Assembly (NCBI GenBank): GCA_900489925.1
Contig: UEHQ01000009.1
Location: forward strand, 250,598 to 314,597
Length of the DNA stretch: 64,000 bases
Direction of reading: 5' to 3'
DNA from: Hyphomicrobiales bacterium
GTDB taxonomy: Bacteria; Pseudomonadota; Alphaproteobacteria; Rhizobiales; Rhizobiaceae
Below the pieces are notes generated by a model. That model saw only the letters and a program-made list of their open reading frames with translations. It was not told the origin of the DNA and did not search any database. Below, piece by piece: positions 46,077-54,988 of this stretch. Numbering within the stretch: the first letter of the stretch is position 1; each line of letters begins with the position of its first letter. The position numbers were made by a program, and so were the translations under genes.

Positions 46077-47903
46077 TCAGATGGCTGGCGCCGGCGAGTT
46101 CGGCACTTTCGCAACGACCATCGGTTCCGGCTTCCCCGGTAGGGGCTCGAGATGCAGGATGCGGGGCTGAAGCGCTTCGACATAGGCCTCGGAGCGGCCG
46201 ATATAGATCATCGTGCTTTCGGGCATGGATTCAAGCACCTTGATCATCGTGACCAGCCACGCCGGCTCCATGCCTTCAAGCACTTCGTCAAAGACGATCC
46301 AGCGCGGGCGGACAAGCAGCAGACGGGCGAAGCCAATGGCTTTCTGTTCGTCGGAGTCGAGCAGCTTGTCCCAGCGCGCCTGCGTGTCGAGGCGCGCGAT
46401 CAGGTGCTGGAGCCCCGCCGTTCCGAGCGCGGCTTCGACGTCGGCATTGTTGTGGGTGCCGACCGGCTCGGGAAAAGCAAGAACCTCGCGGAGCGTGCCG
46501 CCGGGTATGTAGGCCGACTGCGGAACGAAAAGCATCTCACCGGAAGACGGCAACCCGATCTTGCCGGAACCGAACGGCCATATTTCTGAAAGCGCCAGGA
46601 AAAGCAGGCGTCGATTGACGCTATGATCGCCATTGATCATGACTTTCTCGCCGGCCTTGATGGTCACGCTGGTCTCGTGCACCCGGAAGCCGCCACATTG
46701 GTCGATTTCTTCCCCAATCTTGGCCGCAATCTGCACCCGGTCGAGCGTCAACGTATCGGAAGCCTCCTTCTCGTAGTCGATGCCTTCCTTGAGATTGTGA
46801 TCATCGCCCATGCTCGTCAGTGCCTGACGAAAATCGGTCACGCGCATCAGCGTGGCGCGCCATTCGGCAATCGGCCCGAAGTTCGAGACATACCAGCGAA
46901 GCGCGGTGTTGACCTGGTTGAACGCGCCGACCGACATCATCAGCTGCCCGAACGTGAGGCCGCCAGAGAAATAGGCGGGGGCCGCGACGATGATCGGGAT
47001 GACCACGACCAGCCAGCCATAACCGGCGGAAACCCAGGTCAGGTTCACGTTGGCCATCGCCAACCTTCTGAGAACAGCAAGCACGCCGCTGATGTCCCCA
47101 TTGATGCGCAGCCGTTCGTTCTCCTCGCCGCGCGCCACGGTAATCGCCGGCATGTTCTCGTTTGCATGCATCAGCGCGAAACGAAGCTCGGCTTCCTTGG
47201 AGAAACGGTCGGCGTTCAATCGAACAAGCTTGCGACCGACGAGCTGGCTAAGAACGGAGGCGGACGCCGCATAGAAGACCGCAGCCCAGACCATGTAGCC
47301 CGGGATGGAAAAGCTGTGCGTGCCGAAATGAAAGACGAAACCGCTCGACAATTCCCAGAGCACGCCGATGAAACTCACCAGCAGGATGGTTGACTGCACC
47401 AGCCCGATCATCAGGCTCGTGGTGCTTTCGGCAAGATTTCGCGCATCCTCATGCAGGCGCTGGTCGGGATTGATGCCGATGAGCCCGCTGGCGGACAAGC
47501 GCAATGCCCGCTTTCGCTGCAGCCACTGATCGACCAGATCGCGGGTGAGACCCTCGCGCATGTAAAGCGCGGTCATCTGGTTGAACCATGCCTGAATAAC
47601 ATTCAGCAACAGGAGCAGACCGGCGATCAGGGCAAAGATCTTGAGCTGATGAAAGAATCCCGGCAGGTCGCGGCGCGCGATGGCATCGTAGAATGGCGCA
47701 TTCCACTGGTTCAGGAGCACTGTGGCATAAGCGGTCAGCAGGATGACACCGATCAGCGCCGGCCCGATAAGCAGGACCTTGGTGCGCACGCGGGAACTCC
47801 AGAAGGCGGCAAACATCACCTTCAAGCGATAGATCAGGCTCAACTCGTAACCCACTCGATCCTGCGCCTGGATGCTCTGCCTTCCTTTCACATCATCTCT
47901 CAT
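46077..47903 (-). CDS. SbmA/YddA-like ABC protein with degenerate nucleotide-binding domain
   Basis: A 608-residue protein with an N-terminal SbmA/BacA-like membrane domain (about 6 segments; NQWNAPFYDAIARRDLPGFF is typical) fused to a C-terminal ABC domain. The ABC domain has lost its catalytic signature. The Walker A region reads GDHSVNRRLL where GxxGxGKST is expected, the signature reads LDSDEQ for LSLGEQ, and the switch histidine region reads YIGRSEA. Only the Walker B WIVFDEVLEG is recognisable. ATP hydrolysis is therefore unlikely, and transport may be proton-driven as in SbmA/BacA. The reading frame is open throughout, so this is not a simple frameshift. ATG 47903 is chosen over in-frame starts to 47975. 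Confidence 0.85.
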   Translation of the reverse strand: MRDDVKGRQSIQAQDRVGYELSLIYRLKVMFAAFWSSRVRTKVLLIGPALIGVILLTAYATVLLNQWNAPFYDAIARRDLPGFFHQLKIFALIAGLLLLLNVIQAWFNQMTALYMREGLTRDLVDQWLQRKRALRLSASGLIGINPDQRLHEDARNLAESTTSLMIGLVQSTILLVSFIGVLWELSSGFVFHFGTHSFSIPGYMVWAAVFYAASASVLSQLVGRKLVRLNADRFSKEAELRFALMHANENMPAITVARGEENERLRINGDISGVLAVLRRLAMANVNLTWVSAGYGWLVVVIPIIVAAPAYFSGGLTFGQLMMSVGAFNQVNTALRWYVSNFGPIAEWRATLMRVTDFRQALTSMGDDHNLKEGIDYEKEASDTLTLDRVQIAAKIGEEIDQCGGFRVHETSVTIKAGEKVMINGDHSVNRRLLFLALSEIWPFGSGKIGLPSSGEMLFVPQSAYIPGGTLREVLAFPEPVGTHNNADVEAALGTAGLQHLIARLDTQARWDKLLDSDEQKAIGFARLLLVRPRWIVFDEVLEGMEPAWLVTMIKVLESMPESTMIYIGRSEAYVEALQPRILHLEPLPGKPEPMVVAKVPNSPAPAI

Positions 47904-48062
47904 TTGCTTTCCTAAACCACCCATCTCACCTGAATAACATGGCCTTCTATCCTGTCCAGCAACAGATTCTAGCAACCATTAATGCGGCAGTTATCGGCCG
48001 GAAGCGCCCTGTTCCGTTTCGGACATTGATTCGCGGCCGGCGTAGCGCTATCTAATGCACTC

Positions 48063-48115
48063 CGTGGTGATTTGGCCGGCCGGCTTGCAGCCACGTTAAA
48101 AAAGTTGCTAAAGGG
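48063..48115 (+). ncRNA. SAM-II riboswitch upstream of metA
   Basis: The compact metA-motif pseudoknot is visible: CGTGGTGATTTGGCCGG, TTGCAGCCACG pairing back to CGTGG, then GTTAAA and GCTAAAGGG. SAM-II elements bind S-adenosylmethionine and repress methionine genes in alphaproteobacteria. The element ends about 50 nt before the metA ATG, so it can mask the ribosome-binding region. Confidence 0.93.
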
Positions 48116-48165
48116 CCGCGTGCGGACCGATAGCGATATTTCGTTTTTCTCATCGAGTGACCGCA

Positions 48166-49089
48166 ATGCCTATTAAGATTCCCGATACATTGCCCGCCTT
48201 TGAAACCCTGGTTCAGGAAGGCGTACGCGTGATGACCGAGACGGCGGCAATTCGCCAGGACATCCGCCCCTTGCAGATCGGGCTTCTCAACCTCATGCCG
48301 AACAAGATCAAAACGGAACTGCAGATGGCGCGCCTTGTCGGCGCCTCGCCTCTCCAGGTCGAACTGTCGCTCATCCGGATCGGAAACCACAAGGCAAAGA
48401 ACACCTCGGAAGACCATCTCCTCTCCTTCTACCAGACATGGGAAGAGGTTAAGCACCGGAAGTTCGACGGCTTCATCATAACGGGCGCGCCAATCGAGAC
48501 CCTTCCATATGAAGATGTGAACTATTGGGGCGAAATGCAGCAGATTTTCGACTGGACGCAAACAAACGTCCATTCGACGATGAACGTCTGCTGGGGCGCG
48601 ATGGCCGCGATCTACCATTTCCATGGCGTTCCGAAGCATGAACTGAAGGAAAAGGCGTTCGGCGTCTATCGCCACAAGAACCTTGCTCCGTCGTCCGTCT
48701 ACCTGAACGGTTTTTCCGACAACTTCGAGGTCCCGGTCTCGCGCTGGACCGAGGTGCGCCGTGCCGATATCGAAAAATCGGAGAACCTCGAGATCCTCAT
48801 GGAATCGAGCGAGATGGGCGTGTGCCTGGTGCATGAGAAGAAGGGTAAGCGGCTCTATATCTTCAATCACGTCGAGTACGATTCAACGTCGCTGTCCGAC
48901 GAGTATTTCCGCGACGTGAATGCCGGCGTTCCGATCAAGATGCCGCAGAACTATTTCCCTCATAACGATCCATCGCTTGCTCCGCAAAACCGTTGGCGCA
49001 GCCACGCGCACTTGCTGTTTGGCAATTGGATCAATGAGATGTACCAGACGACGCCCTACGATCTCGAGGAGATCGGCGAGAATAGCTGA
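48166..49089 (+). CDS. metA: Homoserine O-acetyltransferase (MetA family)
   Basis: A 307-residue MetA-type glutamine-amidotransferase-like acyltransferase catalysing the first committed step of methionine synthesis. The nucleophile Cys is in [10 protein letters not shown] and the catalytic His in YIFNHVEYD. The acyl-CoA selectivity position reads GAPIE; Glu here indicates acetyl-CoA, while Gly indicates succinyl-CoA (known from MetA structure-function work). I therefore call acetyltransferase despite the common succinyltransferase label. ATG 48166 is preferred over GTG 48157. A SAM-II riboswitch precedes it and a strong terminator follows. Confidence 0.95.
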   Translation: MPIKIPDTLPAFETLVQEGVRVMTETAAIRQDIRPLQIGLLNLMPNKIKTELQMARLVGASPLQVELSLIRIGNHKAKNTSEDHLLSFYQTWEEVKHRKFDGFIITGAPIETLPYEDVNYWGEMQQIFDWTQTNVHSTMNVCWGAMAAIYHFHGVPKHELKEKAFGVYRHKNLAPSSVYLNGFSDNFEVPVSRWTEVRRADIEKSENLEILMESSEMGVCLVHEKKGKRLYIFNHVEYDSTSLSDEYFRDVNAGVPIKMPQNYFPHNDPSLAPQNRWRSHAHLLFGNWINEMYQTTPYDLEEIGENS

Positions 49090-49111
49090 AGCTTCTTGCA
49101 TCGCAAGATCG

Positions 49112-49145
49112 AGCGCCACCATTGATCTGGTGGCGCTTCTTTTTT
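49112..49145 (+). terminator. Rho-independent terminator of metA
   Basis: AGCGCCACC-attgatct-GGTGGCGCT followed by TCTTTTTT. Perfect 9-bp stem 22 bp after the stop. Confidence 0.93.
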
Positions 49146-49223
49146 ACCGCACGACGGTTGCGAATTGTGGCAAATGGGGGCAGGTTCCGGCCTCGGAAAA
49201 AGACAATCGGTTGTCAGGAGGAC

Positions 49224-50237
49224 ATGTTGGAGCGGGAAGTTTTTGGGCGCACCGAAGCGGGAGAAGCCGTTCATCGGGTGGAAATCAGCGGCGGCGGGCT
49301 GACAGCCAAGGTTATTACCTGGGGTGCGGTGATCCAGGATCTCCGTCTTGACGGGCATGATGCACCGCTCACGCTGGGCTTCGACAATTTCGAGAGTTAC
49401 CCCGCGCATTCCCCCTATTTTGGCGCGACGCCCGGTCGCTGCGCAAACCGTATCGGCCACGGCAAATTCACGCTGGACGGCAAGCAGTACCAGCTCGATC
49501 TGAACGAAAACGGCGTGACCCATCTTCACGGTGGTAGCAACAACATCGCCGTGCGCAACTGGACGATCGTCGAACACGACACCGATCGCGTCGTCCTCAA
49601 GATCGTCGATGAGGACGGACGTGGCGGCTACCCCGGCAATTGCACGATTCAGGCAACCTATCGCGTGCACGGCAACGGTGAGCTTTCCGTTACCTACGAA
49701 ACGACGTCGGATCAGCCGACGCTCGCCAATGTCTGCCAGCACGCCTATTTCAACCTCGACGGACGCGACGACGCGCTCGAGCACGACATCATGATTGCCG
49801 CAGACGGCTACCTCGTGACGGATGAGCTGCAGATCCCGACTGGCGAGGTCCGGCCTGTGGCAGGAACCGCTTTCGATTTCCGCGAAATGGCGCCGATGAA
49901 GCGTTTCGATGGAAATCAGCAGGCGCTTTACGATCATAACTTCTGCCTGTCGGCCGAACGCACAGCAAAGCGGTCCGTAGCACTGGCACGCAGCCTGCAT
50001 TCCGGCGTGTCGCTGGAAGTGCGCACGACCGAGCCCGGCATTCAGTTCTACGCGGGCTTCAAGATGGACGTGCCGGTGCCTGGCATCGATGGCCGCCGTT
50101 ATCAGTCTTTTGCAGGCTTTTGCCTGGAAACGCAGATCTGGCCTGATGCCATCAACCACGAGAACTTCCCGAATGCTGTCCTTCGCCCGGGCGAGGTGCT
50201 GCGCCAGGAAACCGACTATATCTTCTCCAAGAACTGA
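49224..50237 (+). CDS. galM: Aldose 1-epimerase (galactose mutarotase)
   Basis: A 337-residue GalM that interconverts alpha and beta anomers of aldohexoses. Substrate and catalytic elements are GATPGRCANRIGHGKF, THLHGGSNNIAVRNW, the catalytic His region NVCQHAYFNLDG, and the C-terminal Glu region FAGFCLETQIWPDAINHENFP. ATG 49224 follows AGGAGG closely; the frame extends further upstream but overlaps the metA terminator. A terminator follows, so it is monocistronic. Confidence 0.94.
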   Translation: MLEREVFGRTEAGEAVHRVEISGGGLTAKVITWGAVIQDLRLDGHDAPLTLGFDNFESYPAHSPYFGATPGRCANRIGHGKFTLDGKQYQLDLNENGVTHLHGGSNNIAVRNWTIVEHDTDRVVLKIVDEDGRGGYPGNCTIQATYRVHGNGELSVTYETTSDQPTLANVCQHAYFNLDGRDDALEHDIMIAADGYLVTDELQIPTGEVRPVAGTAFDFREMAPMKRFDGNQQALYDHNFCLSAERTAKRSVALARSLHSGVSLEVRTTEPGIQFYAGFKMDVPVPGIDGRRYQSFAGFCLETQIWPDAINHENFPNAVLRPGEVLRQETDYIFSKN

Positions 50238-50271
50238 CGTCCGCTTTTCGGACGCAAGGATCTGACCTCAG

Positions 50272-50301
50272 AACCCCCGCGGTCGCTCGCGGGGGTTTTT
50301 T
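50272..50301 (+). terminator. Rho-independent terminator of galM
   Basis: AACCCCCGCG-gtcgct-CGCGGGGGTT followed by TTTT. Long GC-rich stem 35 bp after the stop. Confidence 0.94.
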
Positions 50302-50324
50302 GTTCGCGGTTGCTTTGCATCTTG

Positions 50325-50370
50325 CAATTGGTTCCAAATAGGTTCTATTATTTAGCACATGGATAGAACC
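50325..50370. promoter_or_regulatory. Probable GntR operator region overlapping the start of the GntR gene
   Basis: Contains TTGG-tt-CCAA (50328-50337), AATAG-gtt-CTATT (50337-50349), and GGTTCTAT (50341-50348) repeated inverted as ATAGAACC (50363-50370), inside the first codons of the GntR gene. The clustering suggests autoregulation of the aminosugar operon by its first product. Confidence 0.55.
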
Positions 50371-51135
50371 AGTCTGATAGCGGAACTCAACAGTCGTGGA
50401 CTTCGTGGCGAGACCGTTGTCGGCCCGCTCTACAAGCGGCTCGCGCAGGCGCTGACGGGACTGATTCAGGAAGGGTTGTTGAAACCGGGCGCCGCGCTTC
50501 CAAGCGAACGCGATCTCTCGGAGGCGCTGGAGGTGGGTCGCGTCACGGTTCGTGCCGCCTACCGCGATCTTCTCAATGCCGGCACGCTCGACTCAAAACA
50601 CGGCAGTGGCACATTCGTCTCCACCAAGGTCGAGCGAATGGAGCAGTCGCTTTGGCGGCTCAACTCTTTCTCTGCAGACATGCGCTCGCGCGGGCGGGTG
50701 CCAGCCGCGAAGATCCTGTCGCGCGGCGTCAGCGCACCGTCGCCGGAGGAGGCCTTTCTTCTCGGGCTGCAACTCGATGAGCCCGTGCTTCGTCTCGACC
50801 GTTTGCGCTTTGCGGACGGGCTGCCACTTGCCATCGAGCGGTCGGTTGTCCCCGTCAAGTTTCTGAGTGAAGAGGCAGCCGGAGAAGGCTCGCTTTATGA
50901 CGCACTGGCGGCCAAGGGCAATAGGCCGGTTCGCGCCGTTCAGCGGCTGAGCGCTGTCACGCTCGATCCGTCTTCAGCCACCGCCCTTGAGGTGAAGCCG
51001 GGCGCGCCTGCGCTTTTGATCGAACGTATCTCGCGTCTGGATGACCAGCGCGTCGTTGAATACACCCGCTCGCACTATCGTGGCGATGCATATGATTTTG
51101 TCGCAGAACTGAGAATTGGAGACGACTATGAGTGA
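50359..51135 (+). CDS. GntR/HutC family regulator of aminosugar operon (NagQ/NagR-like)
   Basis: A 258-residue regulator with an N-terminal GntR winged helix (about residues 22-90: LYKRLAQALTGLIQEGLLKPGAALPSERDLSEALEVGRVTVRAAYRDL) and a C-terminal UTRA effector domain (about 100-245, ending in VEYTRSHYRGDAYDFVAEL). UTRA domains of this context bind phosphorylated aminosugars. It is the first gene of an operon with a SIS deaminase and nagA, overlapping the former by 8 nt, and palindromes cover its own start. Confidence 0.9.
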   Translation: MDRTSLIAELNSRGLRGETVVGPLYKRLAQALTGLIQEGLLKPGAALPSERDLSEALEVGRVTVRAAYRDLLNAGTLDSKHGSGTFVSTKVERMEQSLWRLNSFSADMRSRGRVPAAKILSRGVSAPSPEEAFLLGLQLDEPVLRLDRLRFADGLPLAIERSVVPVKFLSEEAAGEGSLYDALAAKGNRPVRAVQRLSAVTLDPSSATALEVKPGAPALLIERISRLDDQRVVEYTRSHYRGDAYDFVAELRIGDDYE

Positions 51136-52159
51136 AGCCCAATCGCTGATGTTGCAGGAAGCAGGTCAGTCGCCGGAGGTGGTGTCAACGCTTCTGCAGA
51201 AGGAAAAGCCGGTTTTCGAAGAGATCGCCAAGCTGTTTTCGTCCTCGGCGCCGAGCGTCGTAACCACGGCTGCCCGCGGGTCGTCGGACCATGCGGCGAC
51301 GTTCTTCAAGTATCTGTTCGAGATCACCTGCGGCGTACCGGTCGCCTCCGTCGGCCCGTCGATCGCCTCGGTCTACGGCGCACCGCTGCACCTCAAGGGC
51401 GGCATCCATTTCACCGTTTCGCAATCCGGCGCCAGCCCTGACATCGTGGCACTGCAGGAAGCCGCCAAGCGTGGCGGCGCCACAACCATCGCTGTGGTCA
51501 ACGTGACCGACAGCCCGCTCGCCCAGAAGGCCGACATCGTCGTCGGCCTCAATGCCGGCGCGGAAAAAAGCGTTGCCGCCACAAAATCCTTCATTGCGTC
51601 CGTTGCAGCGCTTTCCGGCGTCACGGCTGCGATCGGCGGCAAGCGCGATCTCCACGCAGCGTTGGAGAAGCTTCCCGAAGCACTCGCCGGAACAAGCGGT
51701 ATCGACACGAGCGCGGCAGAGGATGTCCTTTTCAACGCAACGTCGCTCTATACGGCTGGCCGCGGCCCGGCTTTCGCCATCGCGCTCGAAGCAGCACTAA
51801 AGGCCAAGGAAACGGCCGGACTGCATGCGGAAGCCTTCTCTCTCGCCGAATTGATGCATGGCCCGATGCGCCTCGTGCAGCCCGGCTTCCCGATCCTCGC
51901 CTTCACACCGGATGATCCGGCCTACGACAACAACGTCCAGGCGCTGGAACGCCTGCAGAAGCTTGGCGCAACGACTGTTCCCTTCTCGACCAAGCCGCAG
52001 GCAGGCATCAATCTGCAGGTGCCGACCACCGGTAACGGCCTGCTCGATCCCCTTGTTTCCCTGTTGGTCTACTATCGCATGATCGAATCGGTAACCCGCC
52101 GCAAGGGCTTCGATCCTGACAAGCCCGCGAACCTGCTCAAGGTGACGGAGACGATCTGA
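51128..52159 (+). CDS. SIS domain protein, probable glucosamine-6-phosphate deaminase (NagB-II type)
   Basis: A 343-residue protein with two SIS domains, like the isomerase half of GlmS but without the glutaminase half. Sugar-phosphate binding parts are AARGSSDHAATFFKYLFE, SQSGASPDIVALQEAAKRGG and AAGRGPAFAIALEAALKAKETAGLHAEAFSLAELMHGP. Between gntR and nagA the likely role is conversion of glucosamine 6-phosphate to fructose 6-phosphate and ammonia. ATG 51128 has TTGGAG 7 nt upstream. Its stop shares a base with the nagA ATG (TGATG). Confidence 0.88.
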   Translation: MSEAQSLMLQEAGQSPEVVSTLLQKEKPVFEEIAKLFSSSAPSVVTTAARGSSDHAATFFKYLFEITCGVPVASVGPSIASVYGAPLHLKGGIHFTVSQSGASPDIVALQEAAKRGGATTIAVVNVTDSPLAQKADIVVGLNAGAEKSVAATKSFIASVAALSGVTAAIGGKRDLHAALEKLPEALAGTSGIDTSAAEDVLFNATSLYTAGRGPAFAIALEAALKAKETAGLHAEAFSLAELMHGPMRLVQPGFPILAFTPDDPAYDNNVQALERLQKLGATTVPFSTKPQAGINLQVPTTGNGLLDPLVSLLVYYRMIESVTRRKGFDPDKPANLLKVTETI

Positions 52160-53310
52160 TGGCGCGCAAGATTTACGTCGGCGCACGTATCTTTGACGGG
52201 GAGCGCTTTCACGACGACAAGGCACTCCTCGTTGCCGATGGCCTCGTCGAGGCGATTTCCGCGAAGGCCGACCTGCCAGAAGGCGAGACCGTCCTGCTGG
52301 ATGGCGGCATCCTCGCGCCTGGATTCATCGATGCCCAGGTCAACGGCGGGGGCGGTCGGATGCTCAATGACGAACCGTCGACGGCATCGATGTACATCAT
52401 CGCTGACGGCCACCGGCCCTACGGAACGACGTCGCTTCTGCCAACCCTGATCACGGACACCGGCGAGGCAACGGCTGCGGCCATCGAGGCTGCGAAGGAA
52501 GCCACGATGGCCAATCGAGGCGTTGCCGGGCTGCACCTCGAGGGACCTCACCTTGCGCCCGCGCGCAAGGGAGCCCATCTCGCCGAACTGATGCGCCCTG
52601 TTGAAGACAAGGATGTCAAAGCCCTGATCGCAGCAAGGCAATCGATCGGTACGCTGTTGGTGACGATGGCAGCCGAGCAAGTCACAGCACGGCAGGTACG
52701 CGAACTCAGTGAAGCCGGCGTCACCGTCAGCATTGGTCACTCCGACTGCTCCAGCGAGCAAGCCGAAGCCAGGTTCGATGCCGGCGCGCGCGGTGTTACG
52801 CATCTTTTCAATGCAATGAGCCAGATCGGGCATCGCACTCCGGGCCTGGCCGGAGCTGCAATCGATCATCCCGCCATCTGGTGCGGCATCATTGCGGACG
52901 GCCACCATGTCGATCCAAAGGCTTTGCGCGTCGCACTTCGCGCAAAGCGCGGCGAGGGCAAACTCTTCTTCGTAACCGACGCCATGTCGCTGGTCGGATC
53001 GGAAAGCGACACCTTCATGCTCAACGGCCGCGTGGTGCGGCGCGAGAAGGGCGGCTTCTGCTCCAAGCTGGTGCTTGCCGACGGGACGCTCGCAGGTTCG
53101 GACGTAGATATGGCATCGACCATCCGATACGGCATCAACTATCTCGATCTGAGTCTGGCCGAGGCGTTGCGCATGGCAACACTCTATCCCGCAAGGTTCC
53201 TGCGACTGCAGGATCGCGGCCGCCTGTCACCAGGACTGCGTGCCGACCTAGTGCATCTCACGGACGGTATTAAGGTCACCACGACCTGGATCAGCGGCAA
53301 GCCGAATTGA
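52159..53310 (+). CDS. nagA: N-acetylglucosamine-6-phosphate deacetylase NagA
   Basis: A 383-residue amidohydrolase-fold enzyme that removes acetate from GlcNAc 6-phosphate, giving the substrate of the upstream deaminase. Metal and catalytic motifs are GFIDAQVNGGGG, GLHLEGPHLAP, SIGHSDCSSEQA, THLFNAMSQIGHR, and the catalytic Asp in FVTDAMSLVG. It is the last gene of gntR-SIS-nagA. No PTS or ABC transporter for the sugar is linked in this window. Confidence 0.94.
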   Translation: MARKIYVGARIFDGERFHDDKALLVADGLVEAISAKADLPEGETVLLDGGILAPGFIDAQVNGGGGRMLNDEPSTASMYIIADGHRPYGTTSLLPTLITDTGEATAAAIEAAKEATMANRGVAGLHLEGPHLAPARKGAHLAELMRPVEDKDVKALIAARQSIGTLLVTMAAEQVTARQVRELSEAGVTVSIGHSDCSSEQAEARFDAGARGVTHLFNAMSQIGHRTPGLAGAAIDHPAIWCGIIADGHHVDPKALRVALRAKRGEGKLFFVTDAMSLVGSESDTFMLNGRVVRREKGGFCSKLVLADGTLAGSDVDMASTIRYGINYLDLSLAEALRMATLYPARFLRLQDRGRLSPGLRADLVHLTDGIKVTTTWISGKPN

Positions 53311-53454
53311 CGAACGCGACCGATTGTCAACACCACGCTGACAGTCGGTTGCGAAACGCCAATCTATCGAACGGCCCGCGACAGGCGCATATTCCCTCCA
53401 TGAACGGCGAACGGCGAAGCACACCTCGCCTGGCTATGGAAAGGGAATGCTCCC

Positions 53455-53604
53455 ATGCTTCAGATCATCCTCAATTCTGCGGTGGCGATATTGATCACCA
53501 CTGCATTCGTTACGACGGCAATCGCTGCCCTGCGCGGCGAAAACACCGCGCTTCAAAGGGTGCCCATGAAGGCAAAAACGCGACGTCACCCACAGAGGAC
53601 GTAA
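53455..53604 (+). CDS. Microprotein with one membrane segment
   Basis: A 49-residue ORF: hydrophobic stretch at residues 2-24 (LQIILNSAVAILITTAFVTT), then a basic tail ending KAKTRRHPQRT. GAAAGGGAA lies about 8 nt upstream of ATG 53455. It looks like a single-pass inner-membrane peptide with the basic tail in the cytoplasm. No family recognised. It sits after nagA but 144 bp away, so it probably has its own promoter. Confidence 0.5.
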   Translation: MLQIILNSAVAILITTAFVTTAIAALRGENTALQRVPMKAKTRRHPQRT

Positions 53605-53687
53605 CAACTCAATCTTTCCTCAAATCGGCCCAAATATCGACACCGACCTGAACGACGAATGCGGTCACCAGCACAGGGGAGGCAACA

Positions 53688-53840
53688 ATGACGAGAATAA
53701 TTGGCGCGGCGGCATTCCTGACGATCGCGCTCGCAGCTTACGCAGCCTCCCTGCATCCGTATGAGGTTCGCACGCCGTCCAGCGGCTACTCGCATCAGGC
53801 CGACAGCCGCGACGAAAATCACACGGCATCCATCCGGTAA
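53688..53840 (+). CDS. Exported or membrane-anchored 50-residue microprotein
   Basis: A 50-residue ORF with a very strong ribosome-binding site (AGGGGAGG, 5-6 nt before ATG 53688). The N-terminus MTRIIGAAAFLTIALAAYAAS looks like a signal peptide or anchor. The rest is polar (HPYEVRTPSSGYSHQADSRDENHTASIR). No family recognised. It may pair with the microprotein 83 bp upstream on the same strand. Confidence 0.55.
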   Translation: MTRIIGAAAFLTIALAAYAASLHPYEVRTPSSGYSHQADSRDENHTASIR

Positions 53841-53873
53841 CCTGCCACTTTTCAGACCGATATCGCGCAGCGT

Positions 53874-54806
53874 CTAGTTTGCTATTGCGCTTGAGATGGT
53901 CGGGTGCTCGCCCCCTTTTGTAGTCTTCGCGGGGTGAGAGGCCGAAAAGGCATTAGCCTCCTCGCGCAACCAATCACAGAACAAAGTCGACTTCCTGTTG
54001 CGCCGCGCGCGCCGCAAAGCGACATACTCGTGACCGCTTTCGATGAAGCCGAGCGGCGCCACCAATCTCCCGTTTCGGATGTCGTCGGTAACATAGGGCC
54101 ATGGCGCAACACAGACGCCAAGCCCTGCACCCGCTGCTTCCAGCATGAAATAGAAATGCTCGTACTCCACGCGTGCACCGCCATCGACGGCAATGCCCGA
54201 CCGAGCGAGCCAATCATCCCAGGCACGCAGACGTGTCCGGGTATGAAGAAGCGGCATCCCACCGAAGCGACTGGAGACGACACCTCCCAGCAGAGGAGAA
54301 AGGACCGGTCCGGTCTGCTCCGGGAATAGCCCGATCACCTCGGCCCCCTCTGGCCAAGGGGCTGCGCCAACGCGGATCGCAACATCGAACCCGTCTCGCG
54401 AAAAATCGACCGGCCGCGACGATGCGGTCAGACGGACATCAATATTCGGATACTCCGCCTGGAAGCGATAGAGCCTCGGTATAAGCCAGCGCATCGTGAA
54501 AGTGCCCGGGCAAGAGACATCAAGCGGCCCGTCTTCGGTATCGGCGACGGCCCGCACAGACAGATCGATCTGGTCAAAAGCCGATACCAGACCACTGAGA
54601 AGCGTCGATCCCGCATCCGTCAGTCGCAGCCTGTTCTTCGGCCCTTCGAACAGCGGGACACCGAGCACGTCCTCCAGATGCTGGATCTGCCGGCTGACCG
54701 CACTATGGGTCACGTTCAGCTCCTCAGCTGCCAGCGTCATGCGCCCGTGTCGACCTGCGGCCTCGAAGGCTCGTAACGCGTTGAGTGACGGAATTCGCCT
54801 AGCCAT
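53874..54806 (-). CDS. LysR-family transcriptional regulator (GcvA/AmpR-like)
   Basis: A 310-residue LysR regulator. The helix-turn-helix segment is MTLAAEELNVTHSAVSRQIQHLEDVLGVPLFEG (about residues 22-55), and the effector domain includes DVAIRVGAAPWPEGAEVIGLFPEQTGPVLSP. ATG 54806 matches the family start MARRIPSLNALRAFEAAGRHG; the longer frame to 55028 overlaps the divergent gene. It is divergent from the methyltransferase gene, its most likely target. The effector is unknown. Confidence 0.9.
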   Translation of the reverse strand: MARRIPSLNALRAFEAAGRHGRMTLAAEELNVTHSAVSRQIQHLEDVLGVPLFEGPKNRLRLTDAGSTLLSGLVSAFDQIDLSVRAVADTEDGPLDVSCPGTFTMRWLIPRLYRFQAEYPNIDVRLTASSRPVDFSRDGFDVAIRVGAAPWPEGAEVIGLFPEQTGPVLSPLLGGVVSSRFGGMPLLHTRTRLRAWDDWLARSGIAVDGGARVEYEHFYFMLEAAGAGLGVCVAPWPYVTDDIRNGRLVAPLGFIESGHEYVALRRARRNRKSTLFCDWLREEANAFSASHPAKTTKGGEHPTISSAIAN

Positions 54807-54988
54807 GTGAGTTTTCCGAACATTATCTGTTCGATCATATCGGTTTTCTCTTTGCGCTGCATGATGTTTTCTACTGCCAACAGAGCAAAGCATCCGCGCC
54901 AGGCGCACAATCATTTTCGGAATCAATACGATTTCGACGGGTGGCAAAGCTTTGCCGGATCGGTCAACCAGCAAGCAAAGGACTTCAT

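Noticed and set aside
46077..47903. Frameshift or pseudogene in the SbmA/YddA-like gene
   Set aside because: The frame is open over its full length, the membrane domain and Walker B region are intact, and residue spacing across the altered P-loop matches normal family members, so substitution rather than indel explains it.
53307..53651. 114-residue plus-strand ORF after nagA
   Set aside because: No domain, polar random composition and no ribosome-binding site; the 49-residue ORF at 53455 in another frame has better signals.
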